A DNA stretch of 64,000 nucleotides from positions 1 to 64,000 of the forward strand of contig JAEWZO010000050.1 in the NCBI GenBank assembly GCA_023458415.1, given 5' to 3'. The translations under genes and the position numbers were made by a program. Positions 15,726 to 25,413 of this stretch are shown in pieces; position 1 is the stretch's first letter; every line of letters starts with the position of its first letter. This stretch comes from Bacteroidota bacterium. Its GTDB lineage: Bacteria; Bacteroidota; Bacteroidia; Flavobacteriales; Weeksellaceae. The notes under the pieces were generated by a model. The model had not been told where the DNA came from. It saw only the letters and a program-made list of their open reading frames with translations, and ran no database searches.

Positions 15726-16826
15726 TTATCCTATGAATTTCAATATATTATCTACAATTTCCTGCGCCGCGTTTGGCTTTGCAAAAAACTTCATGTTTTC
15801 TCTCATTTCGTTGCGAAGCTCCTCGCTTCCGCAGATTTCCATTAAGGTCGGCCAGAACTTCGCTTCCATTTCACTGTCCTTCACCATTCTCGCCGCATTT
15901 CTTTCAACCAGATTCATCGCATTTTTTGTCTGATGATCTTCAGCTGCAAACGGAAACGGAACCAAAAGCACCGGTTTCTGTGCAACCGCCAGTTCAGAAA
16001 TAGCAATAGCTCCTGCGCGAGAAACAATTACGTCTGCTGCGGAATAAGCAAGCGCCATATCACTGATAAATTCTTTAATCTTGATTGAACTGTTATGAAG
16101 ATTCTTTGTGCTTTCCAGAATCGATTTGAAATCCAACTTTCCAGTTTGCCAAATCAGTTGAATGTTTTCAGCTGCAAGTTTTTCCAGATTATCCTTCCAT
16201 CCGTTATTCAAAGTTCTTGAGCCCAATGAACCTCCAACTGACAAAATGGTTAGCTGATCTGGATTTAGCCCCATTTTTTCTTTCGCAGTGCGGCTGTCAA
16301 TCAAACCTGTAATGATGCTGTTGCGAATCGGATTTCCCAGAAACTTTGTTTTCTCTGCAGGAAAACCTTCAACACTTGGATAAGCTGTAAATATCGCTTT
16401 TGCTTTCTTGCTTAAAAACTTATTGGTGATTCCTGCGTGCGCATTCTGCTCCTGAATAAAAATCGGAATTCCGGAACCTGCCGCCGAAAACAATGCGGGT
16501 CCGCTTGCAAAACCACCGGTTCCAACTGCAAAATCAGGTTTAAATTCTTTAATAATCTTTTTGGATCTGGACAGACTGTTCAAAATCTTTAATGGCAAAC
16601 CTATATTGGACAGAAGATTTCCTCTGTCGAAACCGGCGATGTTGATGCCTTCAATTTTGTAACCTGCCTTCGGAACTTTCTCCATTTCCATTTTGCCGTT
16701 TGCACCGATGAACAGAAATTCGGTCTCAGGAAATCTACTCCTGATTTCATCTGCAACGGCAACTGCCGGGAAAATATGTCCTCCCGTTCCGCCACCGCTT
16801 AATAATACTTTCAGTTTTCTGTTCAT
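15726..16826 (-). CDS. murG: UDP-GlcNAc--lipid I GlcNAc transferase (MurG)
   Basis: Peripheral membrane glycosyltransferase (GT28) that turns lipid I into lipid II. The 366-residue protein carries the N-terminal glycine-rich loop LLSGGGTGGHIFPAVAVADEI, the lipid-side motif GTGGFASGP, IQEQNAHAGITNK with the conserved Asn-Ala, and the C-terminal UDP-GlcNAc-binding motifs SVGGSLGSRTLN and VSRAGAIAISEL. It sits in the standard ftsW-murG-murC order with a 16-base gap to ftsW. Confidence 0.97.
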   Translation of the reverse strand: MNRKLKVLLSGGGTGGHIFPAVAVADEIRSRFPETEFLFIGANGKMEMEKVPKAGYKIEGINIAGFDRGNLLSNIGLPLKILNSLSRSKKIIKEFKPDFAVGTGGFASGPALFSAAGSGIPIFIQEQNAHAGITNKFLSKKAKAIFTAYPSVEGFPAEKTKFLGNPIRNSIITGLIDSRTAKEKMGLNPDQLTILSVGGSLGSRTLNNGWKDNLEKLAAENIQLIWQTGKLDFKSILESTKNLHNSSIKIKEFISDMALAYSAADVIVSRAGAIAISELAVAQKPVLLVPFPFAAEDHQTKNAMNLVERNAARMVKDSEMEAKFWPTLMEICGSEELRNEMRENMKFFAKPNAAQEIVDNILKFIG

Positions 16827-16842
16827 TTTATCTTATTGCTTT

Positions 16843-18078
16843 CTAAGCGATATCATTTATTTCTTCCAAATCCTGTTTCTTGCCTAAACCTTCTTCGTCG
16901 TACACCTGAATTCTTGAACTTACATTCAGAATAATACCCAGCTGTAAATACGTAACAAGCATTGAGGTTCCACCGTAGCTGATCAGTGGAAGCGGCTGTC
17001 CCGTGACGGGTATTAAATTGACCGCGACGGCAATGTTTACCGACAACTGTATGAAAATCATTATTCCCAAACTTATCACGAGCAAACTGCCGAAAAAAGC
17101 AGGCATCTTACTCGCAATCATCACTATACGGATAATCATTATGAGATACAGGGTGATTAGCGCAAAAGCCCCGATAAAGCCGTACTCTTCCACAATAATT
17201 GCAAAAATAAAGTCGGATGCAGACTGCGGAAGCATTTGCTTCAATGCACTTTTTCCAGGTCCCTGTCCAGGAACGCCTCCGTTCACGATGGCTGCTTTTG
17301 CCTGCATTACCTGATAATTTTTTGCCTTATCAGCTTCACTTTCTATCTGATTTTCTTTTTTGGAATCGAAGAACACCTCGAAACGGCTTTGCCATGTGTG
17401 CACACGGTTGTTCTGAATTAAATCAGTCTTCAAAGCGAGGAAAAGGAACAAGCCGATGCCCGCTGCAGCAATTGCAATAAATCCAAAAATATACTTTCTG
17501 TCGAGCTGCCCGATGAACATCACAATTAGTGAAACCAGAAGAATCATCAAAGCTGTAGAACCGTTATCCTTAAACACCAATCCGGTAACCAAAAGAACGG
17601 GACCGAAAACATAGAAAATATTTTCAATGGGGAGACGCTCTCTTTTAATGCGTTTTGTAAGGTATCTGCAGAGATAGATGATCAACATTAAATAAGCGAA
17701 GGACGATGGCTGGAACGAGATTGGTGTCCCCGGAATTTTCAGCCATCTTGAAGCAGAAGCTCCGTCAATAGTTTGCCCGGTAAACATTGTTAATCCCAGC
17801 AAAATAATCATAATTCCGAGCAGAATACTACTGAGTTTACCGATATGTTCGTATTTGAAAACGCCCACTCCGCGCATAATTGCCAAACCAAGCAACACGA
17901 AAAACATGTGCTTGATAAGGTGCGAAGTTGTGGTTCCGTTGTTAACGATATATTCTAAGTTGGAACTTGCAGAATACACCGGGAAAACGGAAAAGAACGA
18001 GATAAGCAGCACCACGCTCCAAAGGACTTTGTCGCCTTTGAGCAGCTCAAACTTTTGTTCTTCCACCTGGTTTTGCAT
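16843..18078 (-). CDS. ftsW: Septal peptidoglycan polymerase FtsW (SEDS family)
   Basis: Integral membrane glycosyltransferase that polymerises lipid II at the septum together with FtsI. The 411-residue protein has about ten hydrophobic helices. SEDS landmarks are IPGTPISFQPSSFAYL, the catalytic Asp region FKDNGSTALMILLV, VNGGVPGQGPGKS, DFIFAIIVEEYGFIGA and the C-terminal VTGQPLPLISYGGTSML. It lies 1 base from the murD stop, so the two are translationally close. Confidence 0.96.
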   Translation of the reverse strand: MQNQVEEQKFELLKGDKVLWSVVLLISFFSVFPVYSASSNLEYIVNNGTTTSHLIKHMFFVLLGLAIMRGVGVFKYEHIGKLSSILLGIMIILLGLTMFTGQTIDGASASRWLKIPGTPISFQPSSFAYLMLIIYLCRYLTKRIKRERLPIENIFYVFGPVLLVTGLVFKDNGSTALMILLVSLIVMFIGQLDRKYIFGFIAIAAAGIGLFLFLALKTDLIQNNRVHTWQSRFEVFFDSKKENQIESEADKAKNYQVMQAKAAIVNGGVPGQGPGKSALKQMLPQSASDFIFAIIVEEYGFIGAFALITLYLIMIIRIVMIASKMPAFFGSLLVISLGIMIFIQLSVNIAVAVNLIPVTGQPLPLISYGGTSMLVTYLQLGIILNVSSRIQVYDEEGLGKKQDLEEINDIA

Positions 18079-18079
18079 T

Positions 18080-19408
18080 TTATTTCTTTAATACTTCTTC
18101 TTTAAATTTTTCTCCGCGGTCTTCGTAATTCTTGAAAAGATCGAAGCTTGCGCAACACGGCGACAACAATACAGTATCTCCACTGGTTGCAATCGCTTTT
18201 GAGATTTTCACGGCATCTTCCATACTGGAAGTATCGTAAATAAGCTCTTTTTTGTCTTTGAAAAAATTGATAATCTTTTCATTATCCACACCTAAACAAA
18301 CAATGGCTTTTACTTTCCGTTTTACCAGATTTTCTATTTCGGTGTAATCGTTTCCTTTGTCTACGCCGCCTACAATCCAAACGGTGGGAGTTTTCATACT
18401 TTCCAGCGCATAATACGCTGCATTTACGTTGGTTGCCTTACTGTCGTTGATGAATTTTACGCCTTCGATTTCTGCAACCTGCTCCAAACGATGTTCTACC
18501 GCCTGAAAAGTCATCAGAGAATTTCTGATGCTTTCGTTGTTGATGCGCAGGATCTTTCCTGCAATAGACGCAGCCAGACTGTTCGCAACGTTGTGGTTGC
18601 CTACCAAAGCCAATTCTTCGACTTTCATCGAGAATTCGCCCGCCAGTTTTACAACAATTTTATCGTTCTGCACGTAACCGCCTTCTTTCAGTTTCTGCTG
18701 TGTTGAAAAAGGAATCATTTTAGCATTCAGCGCAAGTTTTTCAAGAAGCTGCATGCTCATTTCATCATCCCGGTTGTAGATGAAGAAATTGTCGTTCTCC
18801 TGATTTTCTGCAATTCTGAATTTCGCCATCGCGTACTCTTCGTAATTGTAATTATACTGATCCAAATGATCCTGACTTAAATTGAGTAACAGCGAAATAT
18901 ACGGGCGAAAATGCTGTATATCATCCAACTGAAACGAGCTGACTTCCAGAACGTAATAGTCGTAATTTTCATCAGCAACCTGCTTTGCAAAACTTTGCCC
19001 GATATTTCCTCCCAAACCTACTTTCAAATCATCATTTTTCAGGATATGATAAATAAGAGAGGTTGTTGTAGTTTTTCCGTTGCTACCCGTAATCGCAATA
19101 ATTTTTGCGTTGGTAAACTCGGCTGCAAACTCAATTTCTGACGAAAGCCTGATACCTTTCTGATTTATTTTGTAAACTATTTCAGCTTTCTTAGGAATGC
19201 CCGGAGATTTTATTACCCAGTCGGCATTCAAAATTCTATCTTCGCTGTGCTGCTCTTCTTCATATTCAATTCCGGCATCATCCAGAAGTTTTCTGTATTC
19301 TTCCTTGATTTTTCCTTTATCGGACAGAAAAACATCCAAACCTTTTTTCTTCGCCAAATATGCTGCGCCGTAACCGCTTTCTCCGCCTCCCAATACAACA
19401 ATTTTCAT
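18080..19408 (-). CDS. murD: UDP-N-acetylmuramoylalanine--D-glutamate ligase
   Basis: Cytosolic ligase adding D-Glu to UDP-MurNAc-L-Ala. The 442-residue protein starts KIVVLGGGESGYGAAYLAKK, the Rossmann-like UDP domain, then the Mur ligase P-loop AITGSNGKTTTTSLI, LEVSSFQLDDI, NLSQDHLDQY and the C-terminal FINDSKATNVNAAYYAL and LLSPCCASFDLFKNYEDRG motifs that distinguish MurD. It is flanked by mraY and ftsW in the standard order. Confidence 0.97.
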   Translation of the reverse strand: MKIVVLGGGESGYGAAYLAKKKGLDVFLSDKGKIKEEYRKLLDDAGIEYEEEQHSEDRILNADWVIKSPGIPKKAEIVYKINQKGIRLSSEIEFAAEFTNAKIIAITGSNGKTTTTSLIYHILKNDDLKVGLGGNIGQSFAKQVADENYDYYVLEVSSFQLDDIQHFRPYISLLLNLSQDHLDQYNYNYEEYAMAKFRIAENQENDNFFIYNRDDEMSMQLLEKLALNAKMIPFSTQQKLKEGGYVQNDKIVVKLAGEFSMKVEELALVGNHNVANSLAASIAGKILRINNESIRNSLMTFQAVEHRLEQVAEIEGVKFINDSKATNVNAAYYALESMKTPTVWIVGGVDKGNDYTEIENLVKRKVKAIVCLGVDNEKIINFFKDKKELIYDTSSMEDAVKISKAIATSGDTVLLSPCCASFDLFKNYEDRGEKFKEEVLKK

Positions 19409-19439
19409 AATAATCTTCTCAGGTTCAAATATTTAACTC

Positions 19440-20681
19440 TTATCTTACTTTCAATGTAATCAGGCAGATAATTGCCAGCATAACGCCGATAATGATCATT
19501 CTGTTTACAATTTTACTTTCGTGGTATCCTTCTTTTTGATAGTGATGGTGCAAAGGCGACATCTTGAAAAGACGGTTGTTCTGGGCATATTCCAGTCCGT
19601 ATTTTTTCTTTCTGTATTTAAACACCGCAACCTGAAGCATCACCGAAATATTTTCAATCAGAAAAATTCCGCACAGCAGAGGAATCATCAGTTCTTTACG
19701 AAGGATGATGGCCAAAACTGCAATCACTCCACCCAACATCAAACTTCCTGTATCTCCCATGAAAACCTGTGCCGGATACGTGTTGTACCAGAAAAATCCA
19801 ATCACCGCACCTACAAGAGCGAGCGCGAAAATGGTAGTTTCACCCATGTTTGGCAGGAACATGATATTGAGATAATCGGCAAAGATGATGTTTCCGGAAA
19901 CGTAGGCAAAAAATGCCAAAGCCAACAGAATGACGACACTGGTACCTGCAGCAAGACCATCAATTCCATCGGTTATATTTGCTCCGTTAGAAACTGCGGT
20001 TACGATGAAGATTACTACTGGAATGAAAACAATCCACGCCCATTCTTCCGCTTCTTCAGGTGACATCCAAAACAAGATTCCGCTGTAATCAAACTCATTA
20101 TTTTTTACAAAAGGAACGGTGGAAATGGTAGATTTTTCGGTCGGCATAAAGTTCTGCTCAACGTTATTTCTATTCACCACAGAGGCATCTGCATATTTTC
20201 TTTTTACCGTAATATCCGGATGAAAATACATGGTAACACCCACAATCAGCCCTAAACCAACCTGCCCAATCACCTTGAATTTTCCGCTGAGACCGTCTTT
20301 ATTTTTCTTGATTTTTTTCAGATAATCATCAATGAAACCAATTACGCCCATCCAAACTACTGAAACAATTAGCAGAACGATGTAGACACTAAGAATTCTT
20401 GTAAACAATAAAACCGGAATGAGCGTAGCCAAAATGATAATTAAACCACCCATTGTTGGCGTGCCTTCTTTTTGCTTCTGACCTTCCAGACCCAAATCGC
20501 GCACCAGCTCGCCCATTTGTCTTCTGCGCAGGTAATTGATGATTCGTTTACCGTAAATTAAAGCAATAACCAACGAAAAAAGCACCGCCATTGCTGCACG
20601 GAACGAAATATACCTGAAAAGGTTGAGCCCCGGAATGTGGATTCCCTGTGCAGTGAAATATTCGTAGAGGTAGTATAACAT
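19440..20681 (-). CDS. mraY: Phospho-N-acetylmuramoyl-pentapeptide transferase
   Basis: Inner-membrane enzyme that transfers phospho-MurNAc-pentapeptide to undecaprenyl phosphate, forming lipid I. The 413-residue protein has ten predicted helices, the KEGTPTMGGLII motif, GFIDDYLK with the catalytic Asp pair, ITDGIDGLAAG, QVFMGDTGSLMLGG and the histidine-rich FKMSPLHHHYQKEG. It is about 50 residues longer than the E. coli enzyme because of an insert near residues 165-230, a feature I associate with Bacteroidota MraY. Confidence 0.97.
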   Translation of the reverse strand: MLYYLYEYFTAQGIHIPGLNLFRYISFRAAMAVLFSLVIALIYGKRIINYLRRRQMGELVRDLGLEGQKQKEGTPTMGGLIIILATLIPVLLFTRILSVYIVLLIVSVVWMGVIGFIDDYLKKIKKNKDGLSGKFKVIGQVGLGLIVGVTMYFHPDITVKRKYADASVVNRNNVEQNFMPTEKSTISTVPFVKNNEFDYSGILFWMSPEEAEEWAWIVFIPVVIFIVTAVSNGANITDGIDGLAAGTSVVILLALAFFAYVSGNIIFADYLNIMFLPNMGETTIFALALVGAVIGFFWYNTYPAQVFMGDTGSLMLGGVIAVLAIILRKELMIPLLCGIFLIENISVMLQVAVFKYRKKKYGLEYAQNNRLFKMSPLHHHYQKEGYHESKIVNRMIIIGVMLAIICLITLKVR

Positions 20682-20697
20682 TCTTTTCTTTTTAAAA

Positions 20698-22158
20698 TTA
20701 CTTGGACATCAGTTTCCAGAGTTCCACAATGGTTTCTTTATCGTCGAAATGGTGTTTCACACCGTTTATTTCCTGATAGTTTTCGTGCCCTTTTCCTGCA
20801 ACAAGAACAATATCTCCAGGTTCAGCAAATTTGATGGCCATTTTTATGGCATCTTTTCTGTCAGGAACCGAAGTGTATTTGCTGAAGTTCTGCGGCTCCA
20901 CACCGGCTTCTATTTCTTTTATGATTTTTACAGGCTCTTCAGTTCTTGGATTATCGGAAGTGATGATAGCCAATGTTGATTTACGGGTCGCAATTTTGCC
21001 CATTTCCGGACGCTTCGCTGCATCACGGTCACCGCCGCAGCCGAAAACTGTAATCAGTCTTTCATTTTTTGTACGTATCTCGTTGATGGAGTCCAGAATA
21101 TTTTCCAGCGCATCCGGCGTGTGTGCGTAATCAACCACGAAGAAAATTCCACCTCCGGATTTCATGGTTTCAAAACGACCTTTCACCCTTTTTAATTTCG
21201 ATACCGCCATCAAAACATCTTCTTCATGATAGCCCGCTTCTACTGCAACAGCAAACGCCAAAAGCAGATTGTACACATTGAATTTACCGGTAAGCGTGGT
21301 CCAGAATTCACGGTTATTGAAGTTCAAAAGCATTCCGTTGAAGTCGGCTTCAAGAATTCTTCCGTGGTAATCCGCTATTGTCTTCAGAGCGAAAGTTTTC
21401 TTCTTTGCTTTCGTATTCTGAAGCATAACACTTCCGTTCTTATCGTCGGAATTGGTAATCGCAACAGCATCGACAGAAAGCTCATCAAAGAATCTTTTCT
21501 TAGTAATCAGGTATTCGCTGAAGGTTTTATGATAATCCAGATGGTCGTGTGTAATATTGGTAAAACCTGCTATTTTGAAATGCAGACCTTCTGTTCTATT
21601 CTGATGAATTCCGTGGGAGGAAACTTCCATAAAGGCGTATTCACAACCTTTTTCTACAGCTTCTGCAAGAATTTCGTTCAATCGGACAACATCAGGAGTT
21701 GTATGCGTAGAAGGCATTACTTCATCTGCAATCCTGTATTCTACCGTAGAAATCAGCGCACAACCATGACCAAGATTCTCAAAAATATCGAACAGAAGCG
21801 TTGCTGTTGATGTTTTCCCGTTGGTTCCGGTAATTCCTATCAGATTAAGTTTTTCGGACGGATTTCCATAAAAATTAGAAGCCAACTGCCCCAAAACTTT
21901 TGATGAATCTGCTACACGAATGTAAGTCCTCATTTCTGAGATTTTCTCAGGAAGATCTTCGCACACAATTACGGTTGCGCCGTTATCTTCAACAGCATTA
22001 ATGAATGAGTGACCATCCACAACCGTTCCCTTCAAAGCAACATAAAGCGAGTGTTCAACAGCTTTTCTACTATCGAAGACAATGGCTGAAACTTCACGGT
22101 TTTTTTCACCATGAATTTCCAGAACCGGAATGCGCTGAAGAAGAACTTCTAAATTCAT
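20698..22158 (-). CDS. murE: UDP-MurNAc-tripeptide ligase, meso-diaminopimelate adding
   Basis: Adds the third residue of the peptidoglycan stem peptide. The 486-residue protein has IVFDSRKAVEHSLYVALKG, the P-loop GITGTNGKTSTATLL, YAFMEVSSHGIHQNR, TNITHDHLDYHKT, VDYAHTPDAL and VAGKGHENYQEI. The specificity loop reads D402-N-P-R405 (TSDNPRTEEP), the form that recognises meso-DAP and not lysine. Its ATG overlaps the ftsI stop by one base (TGATG), which suggests translational coupling. Confidence 0.97.
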   Translation of the reverse strand: MNLEVLLQRIPVLEIHGEKNREVSAIVFDSRKAVEHSLYVALKGTVVDGHSFINAVEDNGATVIVCEDLPEKISEMRTYIRVADSSKVLGQLASNFYGNPSEKLNLIGITGTNGKTSTATLLFDIFENLGHGCALISTVEYRIADEVMPSTHTTPDVVRLNEILAEAVEKGCEYAFMEVSSHGIHQNRTEGLHFKIAGFTNITHDHLDYHKTFSEYLITKKRFFDELSVDAVAITNSDDKNGSVMLQNTKAKKKTFALKTIADYHGRILEADFNGMLLNFNNREFWTTLTGKFNVYNLLLAFAVAVEAGYHEEDVLMAVSKLKRVKGRFETMKSGGGIFFVVDYAHTPDALENILDSINEIRTKNERLITVFGCGGDRDAAKRPEMGKIATRKSTLAIITSDNPRTEEPVKIIKEIEAGVEPQNFSKYTSVPDRKDAIKMAIKFAEPGDIVLVAGKGHENYQEINGVKHHFDDKETIVELWKLMSK

Positions 22159-24149
22159 CAGTTTTGCAGTGAGAGATAGATTCTCTGATTTTTATTAATG
22201 ACCGTTCCTTCCAAAGGGAACTGCTCTTTTATTCTACCAACACCTTTATAATCCACTCTGTAGCCCATATTTTCAAGCTGAGGAATTACATTTTTCCCTA
22301 CCATCCCAACTACTTTCGGCATTTGTTTTCCATTCGCAACTACTTTTGCGTTAGGTTCCACGAGGGAATTAAGGTTTACTTTTTTATCTACAAGAAGATC
22401 TTTTTCAATATTCTGAGGTGTTTTCAGGAAGGTTTTACCTGCAATTTCCTTGAAAACCGGAGCCGCAACAGTAGATCCATAATAACTTTTGGAGTTATCC
22501 GGCTGATTAATCATCACAATACATGTATATTTCGGATTGTCGGCTGGGTAAAAACCTGCAAATGATGCCTGATATTTTGCCGGTCCCGGTTTCCAGTACT
22601 CAAATCTTGCAGTTCCAGTTTTTCCTGCCATTTTAAGGTTTGGCGTAAAAATACTACGTGCTGTTCCTTTCTCCACTGCTTTTGTTAGCGCTTCGGTCAT
22701 CATTGTAATCGCTTTTTCAGAAGCCATTTTTTTTACCATCGTCTGCGGTTCAGCCGTGTAAAGTACTTTCCCGTCTTTCATGATTTTATCAATGAAAAGA
22801 GGTTTCAACATCTTTCCTTTGTTGGCAATTCCGTTATAAAAAGTGGTGAGCTGCAACAGATTAAAACGAGAAGAATAACCATAAGAAAGCGATGCAAGTG
22901 TTGCCTTATTCCATCTCTCGTTTTCCGGTGTTACGATGAATGGTTTTGTAATTCCCGGAAGTTCAATATCCAATTTCTCGAACATCTTCCATCTTTTCAG
23001 ATGATCCAGAAAAACCTGAGGTTTATCGGCATAATATTGTGTAATCAGCTTTGCAGAACCCACGTTACTGGATTTTGCCAAAACATCTGCAATTTCGTAA
23101 GTTCCGCCACCATGACCGTCAGAAATTCTCTGTCCGCCATAATTCCAAACGCCGCCACCGACATTTACCGTGGTATTTTCATCAATAAAACCATCATCCA
23201 TCGCAGCAAGCAATGAAACAGTTTTAAAAGTAGAACCCGGTTCTGTAGCATCTTTCAGTGCGTAGTTGTATGCGTCTACGTAAATTCCCGGTTCGGTTCT
23301 CCGAAGGTTCACCATCGCTTTTACTTTGCCGGTTTCAACTTCCATCACAACGACTGAGCCGTGATCTGCATCAAATTCAATCAGCTGCTTTTCGAGTGCA
23401 GAATTTGCAATATCCTGGATTCTGAGATCGATGGTTGTATAAACATCCTGTCCATCAACTGGTTCGTTAACTTTCCAGTAATCAATTGGTTTCCATTGTG
23501 AAGAATTCACACGCTGTTCCAAGCGAGTTCCGTCGTTTCCTGTTAAAAATTTCGAGAAAGCACCTTCCAAACCGGATTTTGCAATTCCATTGTCCATTCC
23601 TATAGTTCCTGCGCCGATTTGTGTTGTTGCCAGTTCACGTTTGAATTTACGGTCAGTAATAAATCCGCCACGACTCTTACCTTTATTGAAAATCGGGAAT
23701 TTTCTGAGGCGATCGTATTCATCAAAATCAAGTCCGCGAACAAGAGAATAATATTGGTTCTGGCTTTTTTTCTGCTGATCAAGTCTTGCGCGAAAATAAC
23801 TTCTTGGTTTTCCGAACATATTACTAAGTGAATCGGTAAGCGCACCAATATTATTGGTATAAGTAGTGTCACGAATGACTTTAAAATCGATGTAAATATC
23901 GTAGCGCATTACGGTAGTTGCCAAAATGGAACCGTCTGCAGCGTAAAGGTTTCCGCGAGCCGCTTTCAGAGTGGCTTCACGATAATTTTTACTAATATAA
24001 ATTTCTTGCATTTCCTGAACATCCGTATTCTGGAGAAAAAGAATCTTCCCCAGAAAAACCACAAACACAACGAAAGCAAGACCAACAAAAAGGTAGCCCC
24101 ATTTCAGCGCTCGTTTACGTTTTACATCATATTCATTTTGTACCGCCAT
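22158..24149 (-). CDS. ftsI: Penicillin-binding protein 3-type septal transpeptidase with PASTA domain
   Basis: Monofunctional class B PBP that crosslinks septal peptidoglycan with FtsW. The 663-residue protein has one N-terminal transmembrane helix (about 17-39), a dimerisation domain from ARGNLYAADGSILATT, and a transpeptidase domain with the active-site SxxK at Ser306-Lys309 (EPGSTFK), the SxN motif in KSSNVGS and the KTG motif in AGKTGTARFEY. About 60 C-terminal residues form a PASTA domain (MPKVVGMVGKNVIPQLENMG). The start overlaps the end of the ftsL-like gene by 17 bases. Confidence 0.96.
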   Translation of the reverse strand: MAVQNEYDVKRKRALKWGYLFVGLAFVVFVVFLGKILFLQNTDVQEMQEIYISKNYREATLKAARGNLYAADGSILATTVMRYDIYIDFKVIRDTTYTNNIGALTDSLSNMFGKPRSYFRARLDQQKKSQNQYYSLVRGLDFDEYDRLRKFPIFNKGKSRGGFITDRKFKRELATTQIGAGTIGMDNGIAKSGLEGAFSKFLTGNDGTRLEQRVNSSQWKPIDYWKVNEPVDGQDVYTTIDLRIQDIANSALEKQLIEFDADHGSVVVMEVETGKVKAMVNLRRTEPGIYVDAYNYALKDATEPGSTFKTVSLLAAMDDGFIDENTTVNVGGGVWNYGGQRISDGHGGGTYEIADVLAKSSNVGSAKLITQYYADKPQVFLDHLKRWKMFEKLDIELPGITKPFIVTPENERWNKATLASLSYGYSSRFNLLQLTTFYNGIANKGKMLKPLFIDKIMKDGKVLYTAEPQTMVKKMASEKAITMMTEALTKAVEKGTARSIFTPNLKMAGKTGTARFEYWKPGPAKYQASFAGFYPADNPKYTCIVMINQPDNSKSYYGSTVAAPVFKEIAGKTFLKTPQNIEKDLLVDKKVNLNSLVEPNAKVVANGKQMPKVVGMVGKNVIPQLENMGYRVDYKGVGRIKEQFPLEGTVINKNQRIYLSLQN

Positions 24150-24498
24150 TTGTACTGTCGAGTTTTACTAAAATTTTATGCGGATGACTATCCAGCGACA
24201 ATAAAGAATCACGAACCATTTCTTTTCCCAATTCAGACTCTAATCGGACTTTTATCAGCCGGCTTTGCGCAAATGCATTTCTGGATTTGTATTCTTCGGT
24301 CTGTTCTTTCAGATCATTCACTCTTTCAATCTTCTGACTTACAAGGTGATTACTGTAAATCATCACCATCAAAAGGAAAAACACCAAAGCAAAATACTTG
24401 TAATGGATTTTCACCTCATCACGGTTCAGGAAGTTTCCTTTTATGATGTCCATAAAAGTGAGTTTCTTCTGTGCCTTGTATTTTACCCTTTTTGCCAA
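24133..24498 (-). CDS. FtsL-like cell division protein
   Basis: A 121-residue bitopic protein in the ftsL position between rsmH and ftsI. It has a basic cytoplasmic N-terminus (MAKRVKYKAQKK), one transmembrane helix at about 35-52 (YFALVFFLLMVMIYSNHLV), then a coiled-coil stretch (KIERVNDLKEQTEEYKSRNAFAQSRL) as expected for FtsL, which pairs with FtsB to activate FtsW-FtsI. Sequence similarity to classical FtsL is slight, so the call rests on topology and position. It lies 4 bases after rsmH and overlaps ftsI. Confidence 0.82.
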   Translation of the reverse strand: MAKRVKYKAQKKLTFMDIIKGNFLNRDEVKIHYKYFALVFFLLMVMIYSNHLVSQKIERVNDLKEQTEEYKSRNAFAQSRLIKVRLESELGKEMVRDSLLSLDSHPHKILVKLDSTNGGTK

Positions 24499-24502
24499 GC
24501 GA

Positions 24503-25396
24503 CTACAATTTTATTCCTGTGCGCATTTTTGCACTTCTTGCCCTGGAATTCTCTTCTATTTCCTCATAATCCGGAACCGTCGCTTTGCTCTTCACCAACT
24601 CGAAAGCTTTGTGATAGTTGCCATAAATATCGCGCTCCGGTTCTCCTTCGAACATTCCGTTTTTTAGAAACCTTTTTACCAAACGGTCTTCAAGTGAGTG
24701 ATACGAAATCACGACAAGCCGACCATTAGGTTTTAGAATTCTGTACGCTTGCTGAAGCATTTCTTTCAGAGCATCAAGCTCCTGGTTTACTTCAATTCTA
24801 ATCGCCTGGAAAAGCTGCGCATAGAATTTATTCTGCTTATGCTGAGGAATATAACTGAAGAGTTTTTTCAAATCTTCAGTTGTTTTTATTTCTCTGTTTT
24901 TTCTGTGATGAACAATTTCTCTTGCCAGTTTTCTTGCCTCACGCAACTCGCCATAATGGTAAAAAATATCCGCAAGATGCTCTTCCTCAAAGGTGTTGAT
25001 CACTTTCTTGGCATCCAGATGCTGCATTACATTCATCCTCATATCCAGCGGCGCATCCATTCTGGTCGAAAATCCACGTTCGGCTTCATCAAACTGATGC
25101 GAAGAAACCCCCAAATCCGCAAGAATTCCATCTACTTGAGTTACGCCGTAAACCAGCAGCGAATTCTCAAGAAACCGAAAGTTCTGATTAATAAGAGTAA
25201 ACCTTTCGTCATCAATTCGGTTATTGAGCGCATCCAAATCCTGATCGAAACTGAAAAGCCTGCCTTTCTCCGACAGCCTTTTCAAAATCTCCCGGGAATG
25301 ACCACCGCCGCCAAATGTAACATCCACATACACTCCATCCGGATTCGTCACCAAATCATCCACACTCTGTACAAGCAATACCGGATTATGATACAT
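24503..25396 (-). CDS. rsmH: 16S rRNA (cytosine1402-N4)-methyltransferase
   Basis: S-adenosylmethionine-dependent methyltransferase acting on C1402 of 16S rRNA in the decoding centre. The 297-residue protein begins YHNPVLLVQSVDDLV and has the SAM motif DVTFGGGGHSREIL, FSFDQDLDAL, ILADLGVSSHQFDEAERGFS, the phrase PLDMRMN and the C-terminal VISYHSLEDRLVKRF and NSRARSAKMR motifs that are specific to RsmH. It is the second gene of the dcw operon, 17 bases after mraZ. Confidence 0.97.
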   Translation of the reverse strand: MYHNPVLLVQSVDDLVTNPDGVYVDVTFGGGGHSREILKRLSEKGRLFSFDQDLDALNNRIDDERFTLINQNFRFLENSLLVYGVTQVDGILADLGVSSHQFDEAERGFSTRMDAPLDMRMNVMQHLDAKKVINTFEEEHLADIFYHYGELREARKLAREIVHHRKNREIKTTEDLKKLFSYIPQHKQNKFYAQLFQAIRIEVNQELDALKEMLQQAYRILKPNGRLVVISYHSLEDRLVKRFLKNGMFEGEPERDIYGNYHKAFELVKSKATVPDYEEIEENSRARSAKMRTGIKL

Positions 25397-25413
25397 TATA
25401 TTATATAAGGACT

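Noticed and set aside
19521..20063. Open frame of 180 codons antisense to mraY
   Set aside because: Shadow of a certain gene, with His/Gln/Asn-rich nonsense composition.
21226..21810. Open frame of 194 codons antisense to murE
   Set aside because: No recognisable domain, and it lies inside a certain gene.
24749..25408. Long open frame antisense to rsmH
   Set aside because: It runs opposite to the full length of a strongly motif-supported gene and has the composition of a shadow frame.
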